Origin: Halopseudomonas xinjiangensis | GTDB taxonomy: Bacteria > Pseudomonadota > Gammaproteobacteria > Pseudomonadales > Pseudomonadaceae | Direction of reading: 5' to 3' | Assembly: GCA_011050525.1 (NCBI GenBank) | Contig: DRFO01000037.1 | Span: 1 to 60,319 of the forward strand | DNA: 60,319 nt | In this document: piece after piece, positions 9,806 to 19,590 of the stretch | How the letters are laid out: every line of letters begins with the position of its first letter | Position numbering within the stretch: position 1 is the stretch's first letter | The notes under the pieces: generated by a model | Told to the model about the DNA's origin: nothing | Seen by the model: the letters and a program-made list of their open reading frames with translations, nothing else | Databases searched by the model: none | Translations under genes and position numbers: made by a program

Positions 9806-11158
9806 ATGGGCTTGAACAATCAGTGGATGCAGCGGGATATTTCGGTGTTATGGCACCCTTGCACCCAGATGAAAGATCACGAGCATATGCCGATCATCCC
9901 GATTCAGCGGGGCGATGGCGTTTGGCTGCATGACTTCGAAGGCAACCGTTATCTCGACGCCGTCAGCTCCTGGTGGGTCAACATTTTCGGCCACGCCAAT
10001 CCCTATATAAATCAGCGTATCAAGGACCAGCTCGACACCCTCGAACACGTGATCCTGGGCGGATTCAGCCATCCACCGGTTATCGAGTTGTCCGAGCGCC
10101 TGGTAAAAATGACCCCGGCCCCGCTGACCCGGTGCTTCTATGCCGACAATGGCTCGTCGTGTATCGAAGTGGCACTGAAAATGAGCTTTCACTACTGGCT
10201 CAACAGCGGCAAGCCCAAGAAGAAGCGCTTCATCTCCCTGTCCAACAGTTATCACGGCGAAACCCTGGCGGCGCTGGCGGTAGGTGACGTAGCGCTCTAC
10301 AAGGAAACCTATGATCCGCTGCTGATGAGCGTCATCACGGTACCCTCCCCCGATTGCTATGAGCGCGAGCCAGGGGTGAGCTGGGAAGAGCATAGCCGGC
10401 AGATGTTCGAGCATATGGAGCGTGCCCTGGCGGACAATCATGAAGAAGTGGCGGCAGTAATCGTCGAACCACTGATTCAATGTGCAGCCGGAATGCGCAT
10501 GTATCACCCGGTTTATCTAAAGCTGCTGCGCGAAGCCTGCGATCGTTACGGGGTGCATCTGATTCACGACGAAATAGCCGTCGGATTTGGCCGCACAGGT
10601 AGCATGTTCGCCTGCGAACAGGCCGATATCAGCCCGGACTTCCTCTGCCTCTCAAAAGCATTGACCGGCGGCTATTTGCCGATGTCGGTCTGCCTGACGA
10701 CAGATAAAGTCTATGACGCCTTTTATGACGATTACCAAAGCATGCGAGCGTTCTTACATTCGCATAGCTACACCGGTAATCCATTAGCCTGCTCGGCGGC
10801 GCTGGCGACATTGGACCTGTTCGAACAGAACAATGTCATCGAAGCTAACAGGACACTGTCTGCGCACATGAACAAGGCCACTGCGCATTTTGCAGATCAC
10901 CCGCATGTGGCCGAGGTACGCCAGACCGGGATGGTGCTCGCGATAGAAATGGTCAAAAACAAAAGCGACCGCACACCCTATCCTTGGCAGGAGCGCCGGG
11001 GAATCCGGGTCTATCAGCATGGGTTGAAGAACGAGGCGCTGCTCCGTCCGTTAGGCAGCGTGGTTTATTTCATGCCGCCCTACGTCATCACCCCCGATCA
11101 GATAGACCACCTGGCCAGCGTTGCCTGGGAGGGGATTCAGCTAGCGACGAGAGATTAG
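9806..11158 (+). CDS. bioA: Adenosylmethionine-8-amino-7-oxononanoate aminotransferase
   Basis: PLP enzyme of biotin synthesis that makes 7,8-diaminopelargonate using SAM as amino donor. The 450-residue product has the PLP lysine K284 in LSKALTGGYLP, the cofactor aspartate D255 in HDEIAVGFGRTG, and the SSWWVNIFGH and SYHGET segments typical of BioA. It stands apart from other bio genes here and is followed after 4 bp by rsmE, likely in one transcript. Confidence 0.95.
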   Translation: MGLNNQWMQRDISVLWHPCTQMKDHEHMPIIPIQRGDGVWLHDFEGNRYLDAVSSWWVNIFGHANPYINQRIKDQLDTLEHVILGGFSHPPVIELSERLVKMTPAPLTRCFYADNGSSCIEVALKMSFHYWLNSGKPKKKRFISLSNSYHGETLAALAVGDVALYKETYDPLLMSVITVPSPDCYEREPGVSWEEHSRQMFEHMERALADNHEEVAAVIVEPLIQCAAGMRMYHPVYLKLLREACDRYGVHLIHDEIAVGFGRTGSMFACEQADISPDFLCLSKALTGGYLPMSVCLTTDKVYDAFYDDYQSMRAFLHSHSYTGNPLACSAALATLDLFEQNNVIEANRTLSAHMNKATAHFADHPHVAEVRQTGMVLAIEMVKNKSDRTPYPWQERRGIRVYQHGLKNEALLRPLGSVVYFMPPYVITPDQIDHLASVAWEGIQLATRD

Positions 11159-11162
11159 CGCG

Positions 11163-11885
11163 ATGCGTATCTCCCGTTTTTACCTGAACACTGCCCTGAG
11201 CGAAGGCGAGCTCCGGCTCGAGCCCGATGTAGCCCACTACATCGGGCGTGTGTTGCGGCTGACCCCTGGAGCACCTGTCCAGATATTCAACGGCACCGGC
11301 CGGGAATGGCCAGGTGAAGTACTCAGCGTGGGGAAGCGAGAGGTCATGGTGCGTCTGGATGCTCCACGGTCCGGCGTCGCCGAATCGCCGCTGAAGGTTC
11401 ACCTTGGCCAGGCCATGTCGCGCGGAGAACGGATGGACTGGGCGATACAAAAGGCGGTGGAACTGGGCGCCAGCGAGATTACACCTCTGCATACCGAACG
11501 CTGCGAGGTAAAACTTCAGGGTGAGCGGGCGGACAAACGCCAGGCACACTGGCAACAGATTGCAATAAGCGCCTGTGAGCAATGTGGCCGGAGCGTGGTT
11601 CCCCCAGTCAACTCTCCCGCCTCGCTCGCCGACTGGCTGGCTGCTCTGAATGCGGATTTGAAGCTGGTCCTGCATCATCGGACCGAGCAAAGCCTGGCCA
11701 CCTTGTCCCGGCCCGAGAGTCTGGGCTTGCTGATTGGCCCGGAAGGCGGTTTGAGCGACGCCGAGATAAGTCAGGCCGAGCGCGCCGGATTCAAAGCCGC
11801 ACGGTTTGGCCCGCGTGTATTGCGCACCGAAACAGCGCCAGTTGTCGCCCTGAGCGTGACGCAGCAATTGTGGGGCGACTTCTAA
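11163..11885 (+). CDS. rsmE: 16S rRNA (uracil-1498-N3)-methyltransferase
   Basis: SPOUT-class methyltransferase that makes m3U1498 in the 30S decoding region. The 240-residue product has an N-terminal PUA-like domain (about 1-70) and the knotted SAM-binding C-terminus with LLIGPEGGLSDAE and RILRTETAP-like (RVLRTETAP) signatures. It starts 4 bp after bioA, an order also seen in Pseudomonas. Confidence 0.95.
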   Translation: MRISRFYLNTALSEGELRLEPDVAHYIGRVLRLTPGAPVQIFNGTGREWPGEVLSVGKREVMVRLDAPRSGVAESPLKVHLGQAMSRGERMDWAIQKAVELGASEITPLHTERCEVKLQGERADKRQAHWQQIAISACEQCGRSVVPPVNSPASLADWLAALNADLKLVLHHRTEQSLATLSRPESLGLLIGPEGGLSDAEISQAERAGFKAARFGPRVLRTETAPVVALSVTQQLWGDF

Positions 11886-11982
11886 CCCGCAGAACGCTTG
11901 GCGACAAGGCAAGAGAATACGCCAGCTTAGGGGCCAAACTACTCACCTCGGCATTATGTCCGGCAGTTGAGAACGGATCGCT

Positions 11983-12759
11983 ATGGACATGTGGCACATA
12001 ACACTTATTGCGGTTGGCGGTTTTGCTGCTGGCGCCATGAACGCACTGGCGGGCGGCGGCACTTTCTTCTCGTTTCCTGCGTTATTGGCTGTCGGCATCC
12101 CGCCGGTGACGGCGAATGCCACCAATGCCGTGGCCCTGTGGCCGGCGAGCCTGTCAACCGCTGTCGCTTTACGACGGGAACTACGTACTCTGCCTATGCG
12201 CACCTTCCTGGTCCCTATTGCCATCGCTGCGGCGGTTGGCGGTTTGATGGGCGGACTGTTGCTGCTGGTGACCAGCGATCAGGCGTTCTACCGCCTGATT
12301 CCCTGGCTGCTGCTATTGGCAACCCTGTTATTCACCTTCAGCAAATCAATCAATCTGGCCGTCATGCGCTTGAGCAAGGGCCAGCCAGACCATGAACGAT
12401 TGAGCCCTGTGGGATTTTTCTGCCAGATACTGGTGTCCTTGTATGGCGGATTCTTCGGCGCGGGAATGGGCATCATGATGATCGCCAGCCTGGCAATATC
12501 CGGCCGAACCCAGGTACTGGAAATCAATGCGATCAAGAGTCTGCTTTCCTCGGTGATCTATAGCGTGGCGGCGGTGACCTTTATCATCGCCGGTGCCATC
12601 CATTGGCCGGCCATGTGGATCATGCTGATCGGAACCATCAGTGGCGGATACTGCGGCGGATTGTTTGCACGGGCACTGCCTGATCTATGGCTGCGCTGGC
12701 TGGTAGTTGCTATCGGCTGGGGCCTGAGTCTGTTCTACTTCTATAGCGTTTATGGCTGA
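11983..12759 (+). CDS. TSUP family (TauE/SafE) membrane permease
   Basis: Predicted inner-membrane transporter of the sulfite-exporter family; substrates in the family include sulfite, sulfoacetate and other organosulfur anions, and none can be assigned here. The 258-residue protein has about seven to eight membrane segments and two repeats marked by GGGTFFSFPALLAVG and GGFFGAGMGIMM, the usual half-site glycine motifs. No sulfur-metabolism gene adjoins it. Confidence 0.87.
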   Translation: MDMWHITLIAVGGFAAGAMNALAGGGTFFSFPALLAVGIPPVTANATNAVALWPASLSTAVALRRELRTLPMRTFLVPIAIAAAVGGLMGGLLLLVTSDQAFYRLIPWLLLLATLLFTFSKSINLAVMRLSKGQPDHERLSPVGFFCQILVSLYGGFFGAGMGIMMIASLAISGRTQVLEINAIKSLLSSVIYSVAAVTFIIAGAIHWPAMWIMLIGTISGGYCGGLFARALPDLWLRWLVVAIGWGLSLFYFYSVYG

Positions 12760-12849
12760 TTGACCGACTTCGCAGGCTTGGGTAATGTTCTGCCCAAGCG
12801 ACAGCCAGCCATAACCAGCTAACAACCAGCTAACAATCGAGGTACCCGC

Positions 12850-13086
12850 ATGGCCCGGAAAAAACCCGTGGATTTCGAGCAATCTCTCGGCGCGCTGCAG
12901 GTGCTGGTCGAGCGGCTGGAAAGTGGCGAGTTGAGCCTTGAGGATTCATTGACTGCCTTCGAACAAGGCGTCGCGCTGACCCGGGAGTGCCAGTCAGCCT
13001 TGACCCAGGCCGAACAGAAGGTTCAGCAACTGGTAGAACAAAACGGCACGCTGACAACCCAGCCTTTCGACGGCAATATTGAATGA
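12850..13086 (+). CDS. xseB: Exodeoxyribonuclease VII small subunit
   Basis: Small helical subunit that binds XseA to form exonuclease VII, a single-strand DNA exonuclease. The 78-residue product has the family core [19 protein letters not shown] and [12 protein letters not shown]. Its end overlaps ispA by 4 bp (ATGA), the standard xseB-ispA-dxs order in gammaproteobacteria. Confidence 0.95.
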   Translation: MARKKPVDFEQSLGALQVLVERLESGELSLEDSLTAFEQGVALTRECQSALTQAEQKVQQLVEQNGTLTTQPFDGNIE

Positions 13087-13970
13087 CCGACTTCAATACC
13101 TACCTGCACAACTGTCAGACTCGCATCAATCAATATCTCGACATCCATCTGGTCAACCAGCATCCCCGGCTGAACCGGTTATTTGCGGCCATGCACTACA
13201 GCGTCACCATGGGCGGAAAGCGCATAAGGCCGCTGCTGGTCTACGCCAGCTGCGAAGCACTGGGCGGACGGGCTGACAAGGCTGACCCCGCCGCCGCGGC
13301 AGTAGAGCTGATCCATGCCTATTCGCTCATACACGATGATTTACCGGCCATGGATGATGACGATCTGCGAAGGGGCCAGCCCACCTGTCACAAGGCATTT
13401 GACGAAGCCACAGCAATACTGGCGGGTGATGCGCTGCAAGCCCAGGCTTTCGAATGGCTGAGTTCGGCAGACAATCTCGCTATGCAAACGCGACTGCAGA
13501 TGGTCTGCACGCTCGCCGCAGCCGCCGGACCACAAGGCATGGTCGGCGGTCAGGCGATTGACCTTGAAGCCGTGGGGGAACGGCTCGACCTGGCCACGCT
13601 CGAAGACATGCACTTGCACAAGACCGGAGCCTTGATCCGCGCCAGCGTGCAACTAGGCGCCTTGGCTAGCGAACAGGCCACAAGGCAGCAGCTCGAGGCC
13701 CTGGTCAATTACGCTGAAAGCGTAGGTCTGGCGTTTCAGGTCCAGGACGACATTCTCGATATTGAAAGTGATACAAGCGTACTCGGCAAACGGCAAGGCG
13801 CCGATATAGCTCGCGGCAAGCCGACTTACCCCGCTTTGCTAGGCCTGGCCGGCTCCCAGACGCTGGCTCTGAGCCTGCGCGACAAAGCCATTATTGCGCT
13901 CGAGGGGTTTGATCAGCGTGCGGACCGTCTGCGCCAATTAGCGAACTATATAGTAGAGCGCCGGTTTTAG
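13083..13970 (+). CDS. ispA: Farnesyl diphosphate synthase
   Basis: Condenses isopentenyl and dimethylallyl diphosphates to farnesyl diphosphate, the precursor of quinone tails and undecaprenyl carriers. The 295-residue product has the first aspartate-rich motif DDLPAMD at residues 85-91 and the second DDILD at 222-226. Start is coupled to xseB. The downstream neighbour dxs feeds the same pathway. Confidence 0.96.
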   Translation: MTDFNTYLHNCQTRINQYLDIHLVNQHPRLNRLFAAMHYSVTMGGKRIRPLLVYASCEALGGRADKADPAAAAVELIHAYSLIHDDLPAMDDDDLRRGQPTCHKAFDEATAILAGDALQAQAFEWLSSADNLAMQTRLQMVCTLAAAAGPQGMVGGQAIDLEAVGERLDLATLEDMHLHKTGALIRASVQLGALASEQATRQQLEALVNYAESVGLAFQVQDDILDIESDTSVLGKRQGADIARGKPTYPALLGLAGSQTLALSLRDKAIIALEGFDQRADRLRQLANYIVERRF

Positions 13971-14108
13971 CTGGCGCCGAACCCCTCGCAGCGACGTGAT
14001 AGCCGGGGCGGGCACAACGGCCACAGCAGCAATGTTGGGCTATGCGTTCCAATCGGTTAAACTGCTCGCTTGTTTTCCCGCCACGCTGTGGCTCCAGAGC
14101 CTTGTTTG

Positions 14109-16010
14109 ATGCCAAGCACTTTTCACGAAATACCACTTGAGCGCCCTAGCACGCCGTTGCTAGACAGCATCGACAATACCGCCGTGCTACGCGGAATAGA
14201 CGAAGATTTCCTGCCCATGCTGGCGGACGAGCTGCGCGCGTTCCTGTTGTGGTCGGTCAGTCAGACCGGCGGACATTTTGGGGCAGGCCTTGGTGTTATC
14301 GAGCTGACAATCGCTCTGCATTACATCTATCAAACACCTGACGACCGCCTGGTATGGGATGTTGGCCATCAGGCGTATCCGCACAAGATTCTCACCGGTC
14401 GCAGGGAAATGATGCACACTTTGCGTCAGAAGGATGGCTTAGCCGCCTTCCCACGCCGCATCGAAAGCCCCTATGACACCTTTGGCGTGGGTCATTCCAG
14501 CACCTCGATCAGCGCGGCTCTGGGGATGGCCATCGCTTCACGCCTGCAGGGGCTCGAGCGCCGCACGGTTGCGGTAATCGGCGACGGCGCGCTCACTGCA
14601 GGCATGGCCTTCGAGGCGCTTAATCATGCCTCGGACGTAGAAGCCGACATGTTGGTCGTTTTGAACGACAACGACATGTCCATCTCGCGTAATGTTGGCG
14701 GGTTATCCAACTATCTGGCCAAGATTCTCTCCAGCCGCACCTACTCGCACATGCGCGAAGGCAGCAAGAAAGTCCTGTCCAAGATACCCCAGGCGTGGGA
14801 GCTGGCGCGCCGTACGGAGGAGCATGCCAAAGGCATGCTGGTACCCGGCACCTTGTTCGAAGAACTGGGCTGGAACTATATCGGCCCGATCAATGGTCAC
14901 GACTTGCCGACGCTAGTCACTACCTTGCGCAACATGCGTGACCGCAAAGGGCCGCAGATTCTTCATGTAGTGACGCAAAAGGGCAAGGGCTTCTCGCCCG
15001 CCGAGGCCGATCCGATTGGCTACCACGCCATCAGCAAACTGGAACCCAAGCCGGTTGCCGCGTCCGGGCAAAGCAAGCCCAAGTTCTCCTCCGTCTTCGG
15101 CCAATGGCTGTGCGACATGGCCGAGAAAGACAAGCGACTCATCGGCATCACTCCAGCGATGAAAGAAGGCTCGGATCTGATCGCCTTCAGCGAAAAATAT
15201 CCCGACCGCTACTTTGACGTAGCCATCGCCGAGCAGCATGCCGTGACCCTGGCGGCGGGGATGGCCTGTGAAGGTGCAAAGCCGGTGGTGGCAATTTATT
15301 CGACTTTCCTACAGCGTGCCTATGATCAGGTGGTGCATGACGTAGCGGTACAGAATCTGGACGTCCTGTTTGCCATTGACCGCGCCGGCCTGGTCGGCGA
15401 GGACGGTCCGACCCATGCCGGCAGCTTCGACCTGTCCTTTCTCCGCTGCCTGCCCAACATGATTATCATGGCGCCCGCGGACGAGAACGAGACCCGCCAG
15501 ATGCTCACGACCGGCTTTCTGCACACCGGACCTGCCGCCGTGCGCTATCCTCGCGGCACCGGCCCCGGTGTGCCGGTCGAGGCGTCATTGAGCTCGTTGC
15601 CCATAGGCAAAGGCCAGATTACCCGCGAGGGCAAAACGGTGGCCATCCTGTGCTTCGGCACCTTGCACTCCAGCGCACTGGTGGCGGCCGAAGCACTGGA
15701 CGCAACGGTAGCGAACATGCGTTTTGTGAAGCCACTCGATACCGAGTTGATCAACAGCCTGGCCGAAGGGCACGACCTGCTGGTTACCCTTGAGGAGAAC
15801 ACCGTCATGGGCGGTGCGGGCAGCGCGGTTAATGAATGGCTGATGGCGCAAGGCATCGCCAAGCCCGTCCTTAACCTGGGACTGCCTGACGTCTATGTCG
15901 AGCATGCGAAACCTTCCGAGATGATCCACGAGTGTGGACTGGATGCCGCTGGCATCGAAAAGTCCATCCGCCAGCGGCTGCCGATTCAACCTGCCATCAA
16001 GCAGGCTTGA
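14109..16010 (+). CDS. dxs: 1-deoxy-D-xylulose-5-phosphate synthase
   Basis: TPP enzyme that joins pyruvate and glyceraldehyde-3-phosphate, the committed step of the MEP isoprenoid pathway. The 633-residue product has [11 protein letters not shown], the thiamine-binding GDGALTAGM...LNDN segment, and the transketolase-like domain with [14 protein letters not shown] chose ATG at 14109 ([13 protein letters not shown]), which matches Pseudomonas Dxs N-termini, over a TTG at 14070. The promoter of the B12 leader overlaps its stop codon. Confidence 0.96.
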   Translation: MPSTFHEIPLERPSTPLLDSIDNTAVLRGIDEDFLPMLADELRAFLLWSVSQTGGHFGAGLGVIELTIALHYIYQTPDDRLVWDVGHQAYPHKILTGRREMMHTLRQKDGLAAFPRRIESPYDTFGVGHSSTSISAALGMAIASRLQGLERRTVAVIGDGALTAGMAFEALNHASDVEADMLVVLNDNDMSISRNVGGLSNYLAKILSSRTYSHMREGSKKVLSKIPQAWELARRTEEHAKGMLVPGTLFEELGWNYIGPINGHDLPTLVTTLRNMRDRKGPQILHVVTQKGKGFSPAEADPIGYHAISKLEPKPVAASGQSKPKFSSVFGQWLCDMAEKDKRLIGITPAMKEGSDLIAFSEKYPDRYFDVAIAEQHAVTLAAGMACEGAKPVVAIYSTFLQRAYDQVVHDVAVQNLDVLFAIDRAGLVGEDGPTHAGSFDLSFLRCLPNMIIMAPADENETRQMLTTGFLHTGPAAVRYPRGTGPGVPVEASLSSLPIGKGQITREGKTVAILCFGTLHSSALVAAEALDATVANMRFVKPLDTELINSLAEGHDLLVTLEENTVMGGAGSAVNEWLMAQGIAKPVLNLGLPDVYVEHAKPSEMIHECGLDAAGIEKSIRQRLPIQPAIKQA

Positions 16011-16035
16011 CCTGCGCGCCATTAACACCTAGAGT
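16007..16035 (+). promoter_or_regulatory. Promoter of the btuB leader
   Basis: TTGACC (16007-16012) and TAGAGT (16030-16035) are 17 bp apart. The -35 element overlaps the dxs stop codon. Transcription would begin near 16042, just ahead of the cobalamin riboswitch, so the leader would be about 360 nt. Confidence 0.55.
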
Positions 16036-16047
16036 CCCACCCGCTTC

Positions 16048-16226
16048 CAGTCGCACTGGGTGCCTGGCAGATAAAACTGCCGGGTGAAACGGGAAGTCGG
16101 TGAAACCCCGACGCTGCCCCCGCAACGGTAAAGGATCGCAGGTCTGACCTGCCGGCAATGTCATCCGCCACTATGTCTTGTGCATGGGAAGGCGACACTG
16201 TTTGTATCCTGAGCCCGGAGACCGGC
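16048..16226 (+). promoter_or_regulatory. Cobalamin (B12) riboswitch
   Basis: The leader of the TonB receptor gene contains the hallmarks of the adenosylcobalamin aptamer. GGTGAAACGGGAAG (16083-16096) and GGTGAAACCCCGACGC (16099-16114) form the core junctions, followed by TGCCCCCGCAACGGTAA (16115-16131). The 3' B12-box AGCCCGGAGACCGGCC lies near 16211-16226. Effector binding is expected to lower receptor expression when B12 is abundant. The exact 5' edge is estimated. Confidence 0.95.
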
Positions 16227-16299
16227 CCTGTGCGTAAAGGACCTGCCCTGCCCCCTGCGTTTCTACGCAGCGCCAGCGGCATGTTCGTAGCTGAGGTGT

Positions 16300-16340
16300 C
16301 GCGGAGGGCGTCACCCGGTCGGTGCATGCTGCCCTCCGCG
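16300..16340 (+). other. Leader hairpin between riboswitch and btuB
   Basis: A perfect 10 bp inverted repeat, CGCGGAGGGC (16300-16309) with GCCCTCCGCG (16331-16340), closes a 21 nt loop. The sequence GCCCTCC recurs at 16366-16372, so the first arm has two possible partners. No T-run follows, so it is not an intrinsic terminator. Confidence 0.6.
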
Positions 16341-16370
16341 TGAAGGCTCCATTTCGCTGGCTCTCGCCCT

Positions 16371-16393
16371 CCTCAAAAATCGGATTTTTGAGG
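16371..16393 (+). promoter_or_regulatory. btuB: Ribosome-site-masking hairpin before btuB
   Basis: CCTCAAAAAT (16371-16380) and ATTTTTGAGG (16384-16393) form a perfect 10 bp stem with a 3 nt loop. The 3' arm ends in GAGG, which is the only ribosome-binding site, seven bases before the ATG at 16401. The stem therefore hides the site, consistent with a translational expression platform for the upstream riboswitch. Confidence 0.75.
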
Positions 16394-16400
16394 ATTATCA

Positions 16401-18335
16401 ATGCAGGTTTCCCGTTTCGCACTAGCCATAGCCATAACCACCAGCTTGCCCGCCGTAGCGAATAGCACTGCTGGCCCAACAAGCCACGCCCTGCCAGACA
16501 TGCTCGTCACTTCCGCCCGCCATCCCGAGCCGCGCCAGCAGGCTACTGCTGCCAATACGGTGTTCACGCGGGCGGATATCGAGCGCCTGCAACCACTGGA
16601 TCTACCCGACCTGCTGGCCAGAGCGCCTGGAGTACATATTGCTCGAAATGGCGGCCCCGGCACCCTGAGCAGCCTATTCATCCGCGGCACAGCCAGCTCG
16701 CAGACCCTCATTCTCGTCGACGGCCAGCGTATCGCGGATGCATCGAGCGGCCTGGCACGACTTGAACATTTGCATCTGGACCATATTGAAAAAGTAGAAG
16801 TGATTCGCGGGGGGCGGTCGGCGTTATATGGTTCTGACGCTATCGGCGGAGTCATCCAGATTTTCACCCGCAGAACAACAACCGAAGGCCTGGCACCCCG
16901 GGTTACCCTGGGCGTGGGCAGCCATGGGAACTGGCAGCGCAGCATTGGCGTAGCAGGCGGAAATGAAAATACACGCTTCGATCTTGGCGCTTCCCTTGAC
17001 GAAACCGAAGGTTTTTCACGCACCACCTTGCCGGACAGTGACGACAGCGCTTACCGCAACAAGGCGGTTAATCTCAGCATCACGCACCGTTTCAATGAAA
17101 CCCTGCAAGGCGGCGTGGCATTGCTGCGCCAGAGCGGCGAGACCGAATATGATTTCAGTCTTTCTCCTGCAGCCTTTGCTTCGACTGACTTCGAGGTGTC
17201 CACCGCCAGCGTTTTCGCTCACGCGAAGCTGAACGAAATATGGAGCAGCCGATTGGAAGCGGGTCATAGCGAAGACCGCCAGACCACCGCCGATCCCTTC
17301 GGTGGGTCGGTATTCAATACCTACCGGGACCAGCTCAACTGGACCAACCATCTGACGATGGGCAACGGGCACGAGCTGACTGCCGGAGCGGATTGGTATG
17401 AAGACCATCTCAACAGCTCAGAGGACTTCACCCGCACCTCTCGCTGGAACCGTGCCGTCTTTGCGCAGCACCAATACGACAACGAACAATTCGGTACAGA
17501 GCTGGGCCTGCGTCATGACAGCAACCAGCAGTTTGGTAACCAGAACTCCTGGAATGCTGCCTTCAAATGGCACTTCGACTCGCGCAACGACATCATTTTA
17601 TCTTACAGCGAGGCGTTCCGGGCTCCTACCTTCAACGACTTGTATTATCCTGACAGCTGCTTCCCCGGCTTCGGCTGTACTATCTATGCCAATCCGGACC
17701 TGAGCCCGGAAACCGCTCGCAGCTATGAGCTGCAATGGCGCTCAAACCTGACCGACACCACCCGCTTGGAAACTGCGCTCTATCGCACAGACCTGCGCGA
17801 CGCCATTGTGACCAATAACGCGCTGGACGGTAATCAGGCCGGAAATCTGAATCCGTTCCGGCCGGAAAATATTGATCGGGCACGTATCTACGGATTTGAG
17901 GCTGCGGTTCATCAGCGGCTGATGAGCTGGGACGCCAGCGTGAGTTACAGCCATACCGATGCTCGCAATCGCAGCGGCGGAGCTAATGACGGCAATCGCC
18001 TGGCACGTCGGCCAGCGAATCGCTTGAACCTGGATATCGACCGCAGCTTCGACGCGTTCAGCGTGGGCGCCAGTTGGCTGGTAGTCGGCCAGACCTATGA
18101 CGATCTCAACAATGAAAATCGGATACCCGGTTATGGCGTGGTAGACGTGCGCGCTAGTTGGCAGGTGCAGGACGACGTCAAATTGAATTTAAGTGTAGAG
18201 AATCTGCTGGCCCGGGATTATTACCAAGCAAGGGGAACCGCCTTTGACGCGGAGACATTCGACGAGGTTCCCTTCCGCTATCGCGAGGGAGGCAGGATAG
18301 CCCTGCTGTCCGTCACCTGGACCCCGAAAATCTAG
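16401..18335 (+). CDS. btuB: TonB-dependent outer-membrane cobalamin receptor BtuB
   Basis: Outer-membrane receptor for vitamin B12 uptake, powered by TonB. The 644-residue precursor has a signal peptide (about 1-21), a TonB-box-like PDMLVTSAR (about 32-40), a plug domain (about 45-155 with GSDAIGGVIQIFT) and a 22-strand-type barrel whose last strand is near residues 632-642. The cobalamin riboswitch directly upstream fixes the substrate more firmly than the sequence alone. It ends 11 bp from the convergent gene for a BtuF-like binding protein. Energy could come from the TonB system at 34458-39298 or one outside the window. Confidence 0.92.
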   Translation: MQVSRFALAIAITTSLPAVANSTAGPTSHALPDMLVTSARHPEPRQQATAANTVFTRADIERLQPLDLPDLLARAPGVHIARNGGPGTLSSLFIRGTASSQTLILVDGQRIADASSGLARLEHLHLDHIEKVEVIRGGRSALYGSDAIGGVIQIFTRRTTTEGLAPRVTLGVGSHGNWQRSIGVAGGNENTRFDLGASLDETEGFSRTTLPDSDDSAYRNKAVNLSITHRFNETLQGGVALLRQSGETEYDFSLSPAAFASTDFEVSTASVFAHAKLNEIWSSRLEAGHSEDRQTTADPFGGSVFNTYRDQLNWTNHLTMGNGHELTAGADWYEDHLNSSEDFTRTSRWNRAVFAQHQYDNEQFGTELGLRHDSNQQFGNQNSWNAAFKWHFDSRNDIILSYSEAFRAPTFNDLYYPDSCFPGFGCTIYANPDLSPETARSYELQWRSNLTDTTRLETALYRTDLRDAIVTNNALDGNQAGNLNPFRPENIDRARIYGFEAAVHQRLMSWDASVSYSHTDARNRSGGANDGNRLARRPANRLNLDIDRSFDAFSVGASWLVVGQTYDDLNNENRIPGYGVVDVRASWQVQDDVKLNLSVENLLARDYYQARGTAFDAETFDEVPFRYREGGRIALLSVTWTPKI

Positions 18336-18346
18336 CCGCCCTTGTT

Positions 18347-19165
18347 TTAACGGCTCTGCTGCACCAGTGCGCAGAGCCGCTCGAGCCCTTCCACCACCAC
18401 TGGCGTGGGCTTGACCAGGCTATCGCTCTCAAGCATTTTCAGGCCATTCTGCTCTACCGCTTTCAATCGTGGGAACTGACGCCAGCGCTCCAGCCACTGA
18501 CCCGCCATCTTTTGGTCATCCGCCAGTACGATTATCAGATCCGGATCGACAGCCAACACCCCTTCGCGACCTACCTGCGGCGCCAGGCCCGGCAAGCCCT
18601 GAAAAACATTGTGGGCGCCGCAGTGATTCAGCGCGTCACCGATCAACTGAGCTCCGCTTACGGTATACAGCGGGTCGTCCCACAACTGAATGAAAACCCG
18701 GGGCGAATCCTTGTCCAAGGGTCGTGCGAGCTGCTGCAAGCTGGCTAGGTAGCGGCGATTGAGTTCGGCTGCGTGTGCGTTTTTGCCCAGCACAGCCCCC
18801 AATTGATTGACCATCACAGTAATATCTTCCAGCCGCTTGGGATCGAAGCGCAGAACTGTTATTCCCCAGCTTTCCAGGCGACGCAGTAGTTCTTCTGGAT
18901 TACCGGACGTCCAGGCTAGTACCACCTCAGGCTTCTGCGCGGCGATCAATTCCAGGGACAGGGTCTGGTAACCACCGATGCGGGGAACATCGTCCAGCTC
19001 AGGGGCAACATTATCTCCATCCAGCACGCCGACCAGTTGGTCGGTAGCGTCCAGCATGATGACGATGTCGGTGAGAAAGGGTGCCAGGCTGACCACCCGG
19101 CTCGATGCCATGCCAGGTAGACAGGTCAGCAGCAACAGGCCAGCAATCAGCCAGCCGCGCATCAC
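18347..19165 (-). CDS. BtuF-like periplasmic cobalamin-binding protein
   Basis: Cluster A-2 (helical-backbone) solute-binding protein, predicted to carry cobalamin or a related corrinoid in the periplasm. The 272-residue precursor has a signal peptide (about 1-21) followed by SRVVSLAPFLTDIV, the typical BtuF/FecB entry, and two lobes. No BtuC permease or BtuD ATPase is nearby. Its start overlaps the upstream membrane-protein gene by 4 bp, in a run beginning at ribA. Position opposite btuB supports a B12 role; a siderophore or heme ligand cannot be excluded from sequence alone. Confidence 0.82.
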   Translation of the reverse strand: MMRGWLIAGLLLLTCLPGMASSRVVSLAPFLTDIVIMLDATDQLVGVLDGDNVAPELDDVPRIGGYQTLSLELIAAQKPEVVLAWTSGNPEELLRRLESWGITVLRFDPKRLEDITVMVNQLGAVLGKNAHAAELNRRYLASLQQLARPLDKDSPRVFIQLWDDPLYTVSGAQLIGDALNHCGAHNVFQGLPGLAPQVGREGVLAVDPDLIIVLADDQKMAGQWLERWRQFPRLKAVEQNGLKMLESDSLVKPTPVVVEGLERLCALVQQSR

Positions 19166-19590
19166 TTCACCCAGGCGCTCGGCGGACGATACAGCAATAT
19201 AACGCCCTGACTGGTCAGTACCAGCAGAACCAGGGGTACGATTTCAGCGGTCGCCACATAATGCAGCATGCCAATCCAGCCTGGCAGTTTCGCATTGAGC
19301 AACCCCAGCAGCTGCTGATGATGCAGCCGCGCCCAGGCCTGCTCGGCAGCGGGTGTATCGTCCAGCGACTCGGCTTCTATCAACGCGAATTTATAATGTC
19401 GGAAACGCCACACCGACAGGAACAGTGTGGCCAGGCCCAGAATGAACAGTGGGATAGCCCCACCGGCCCAAGCTGCCTGCCAGCCACCGAGCAACCAGAC
19501 CAGTGCAATGGGGAGCAACAGCGATGCAGCACACTGCATGCGCCAGTTGCGCTGCAGAGCTTTCCAATGGGGAGTGGTATCGAACATCAA
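19162..19590 (-). CDS. Conserved membrane protein of unknown function
   Basis: Not recognised as a named family. The 142-residue product has three or so hydrophobic segments (about 20-36, 42-60 and 110-132) with a charged cytosolic-looking stretch between. It overlaps ribA upstream and the BtuF-like gene downstream by 4 bp each, so all three are translationally coupled. The same arrangement occurs in P. aeruginosa (PA4045-PA4047), which suggests the gene is real. Confidence 0.8.
   Translation of the reverse strand: MMFDTTPHWKALQRNWRMQCAASLLLPIALVWLLGGWQAAWAGGAIPLFILGLATLFLSVWRFRHYKFALIEAESLDDTPAAEQAWARLHHQQLLGLLNAKLPGWIGMLHYVATAEIVPLVLLVLTSQGVILLYRPPSAWVK

Noticed and set aside
16158..16343. 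Open reading frame of 61 codons inside the btuB leader
   Set aside because: It lies within and just after the riboswitch, has no ribosome site, and its composition follows RNA structure rather than coding sequence.
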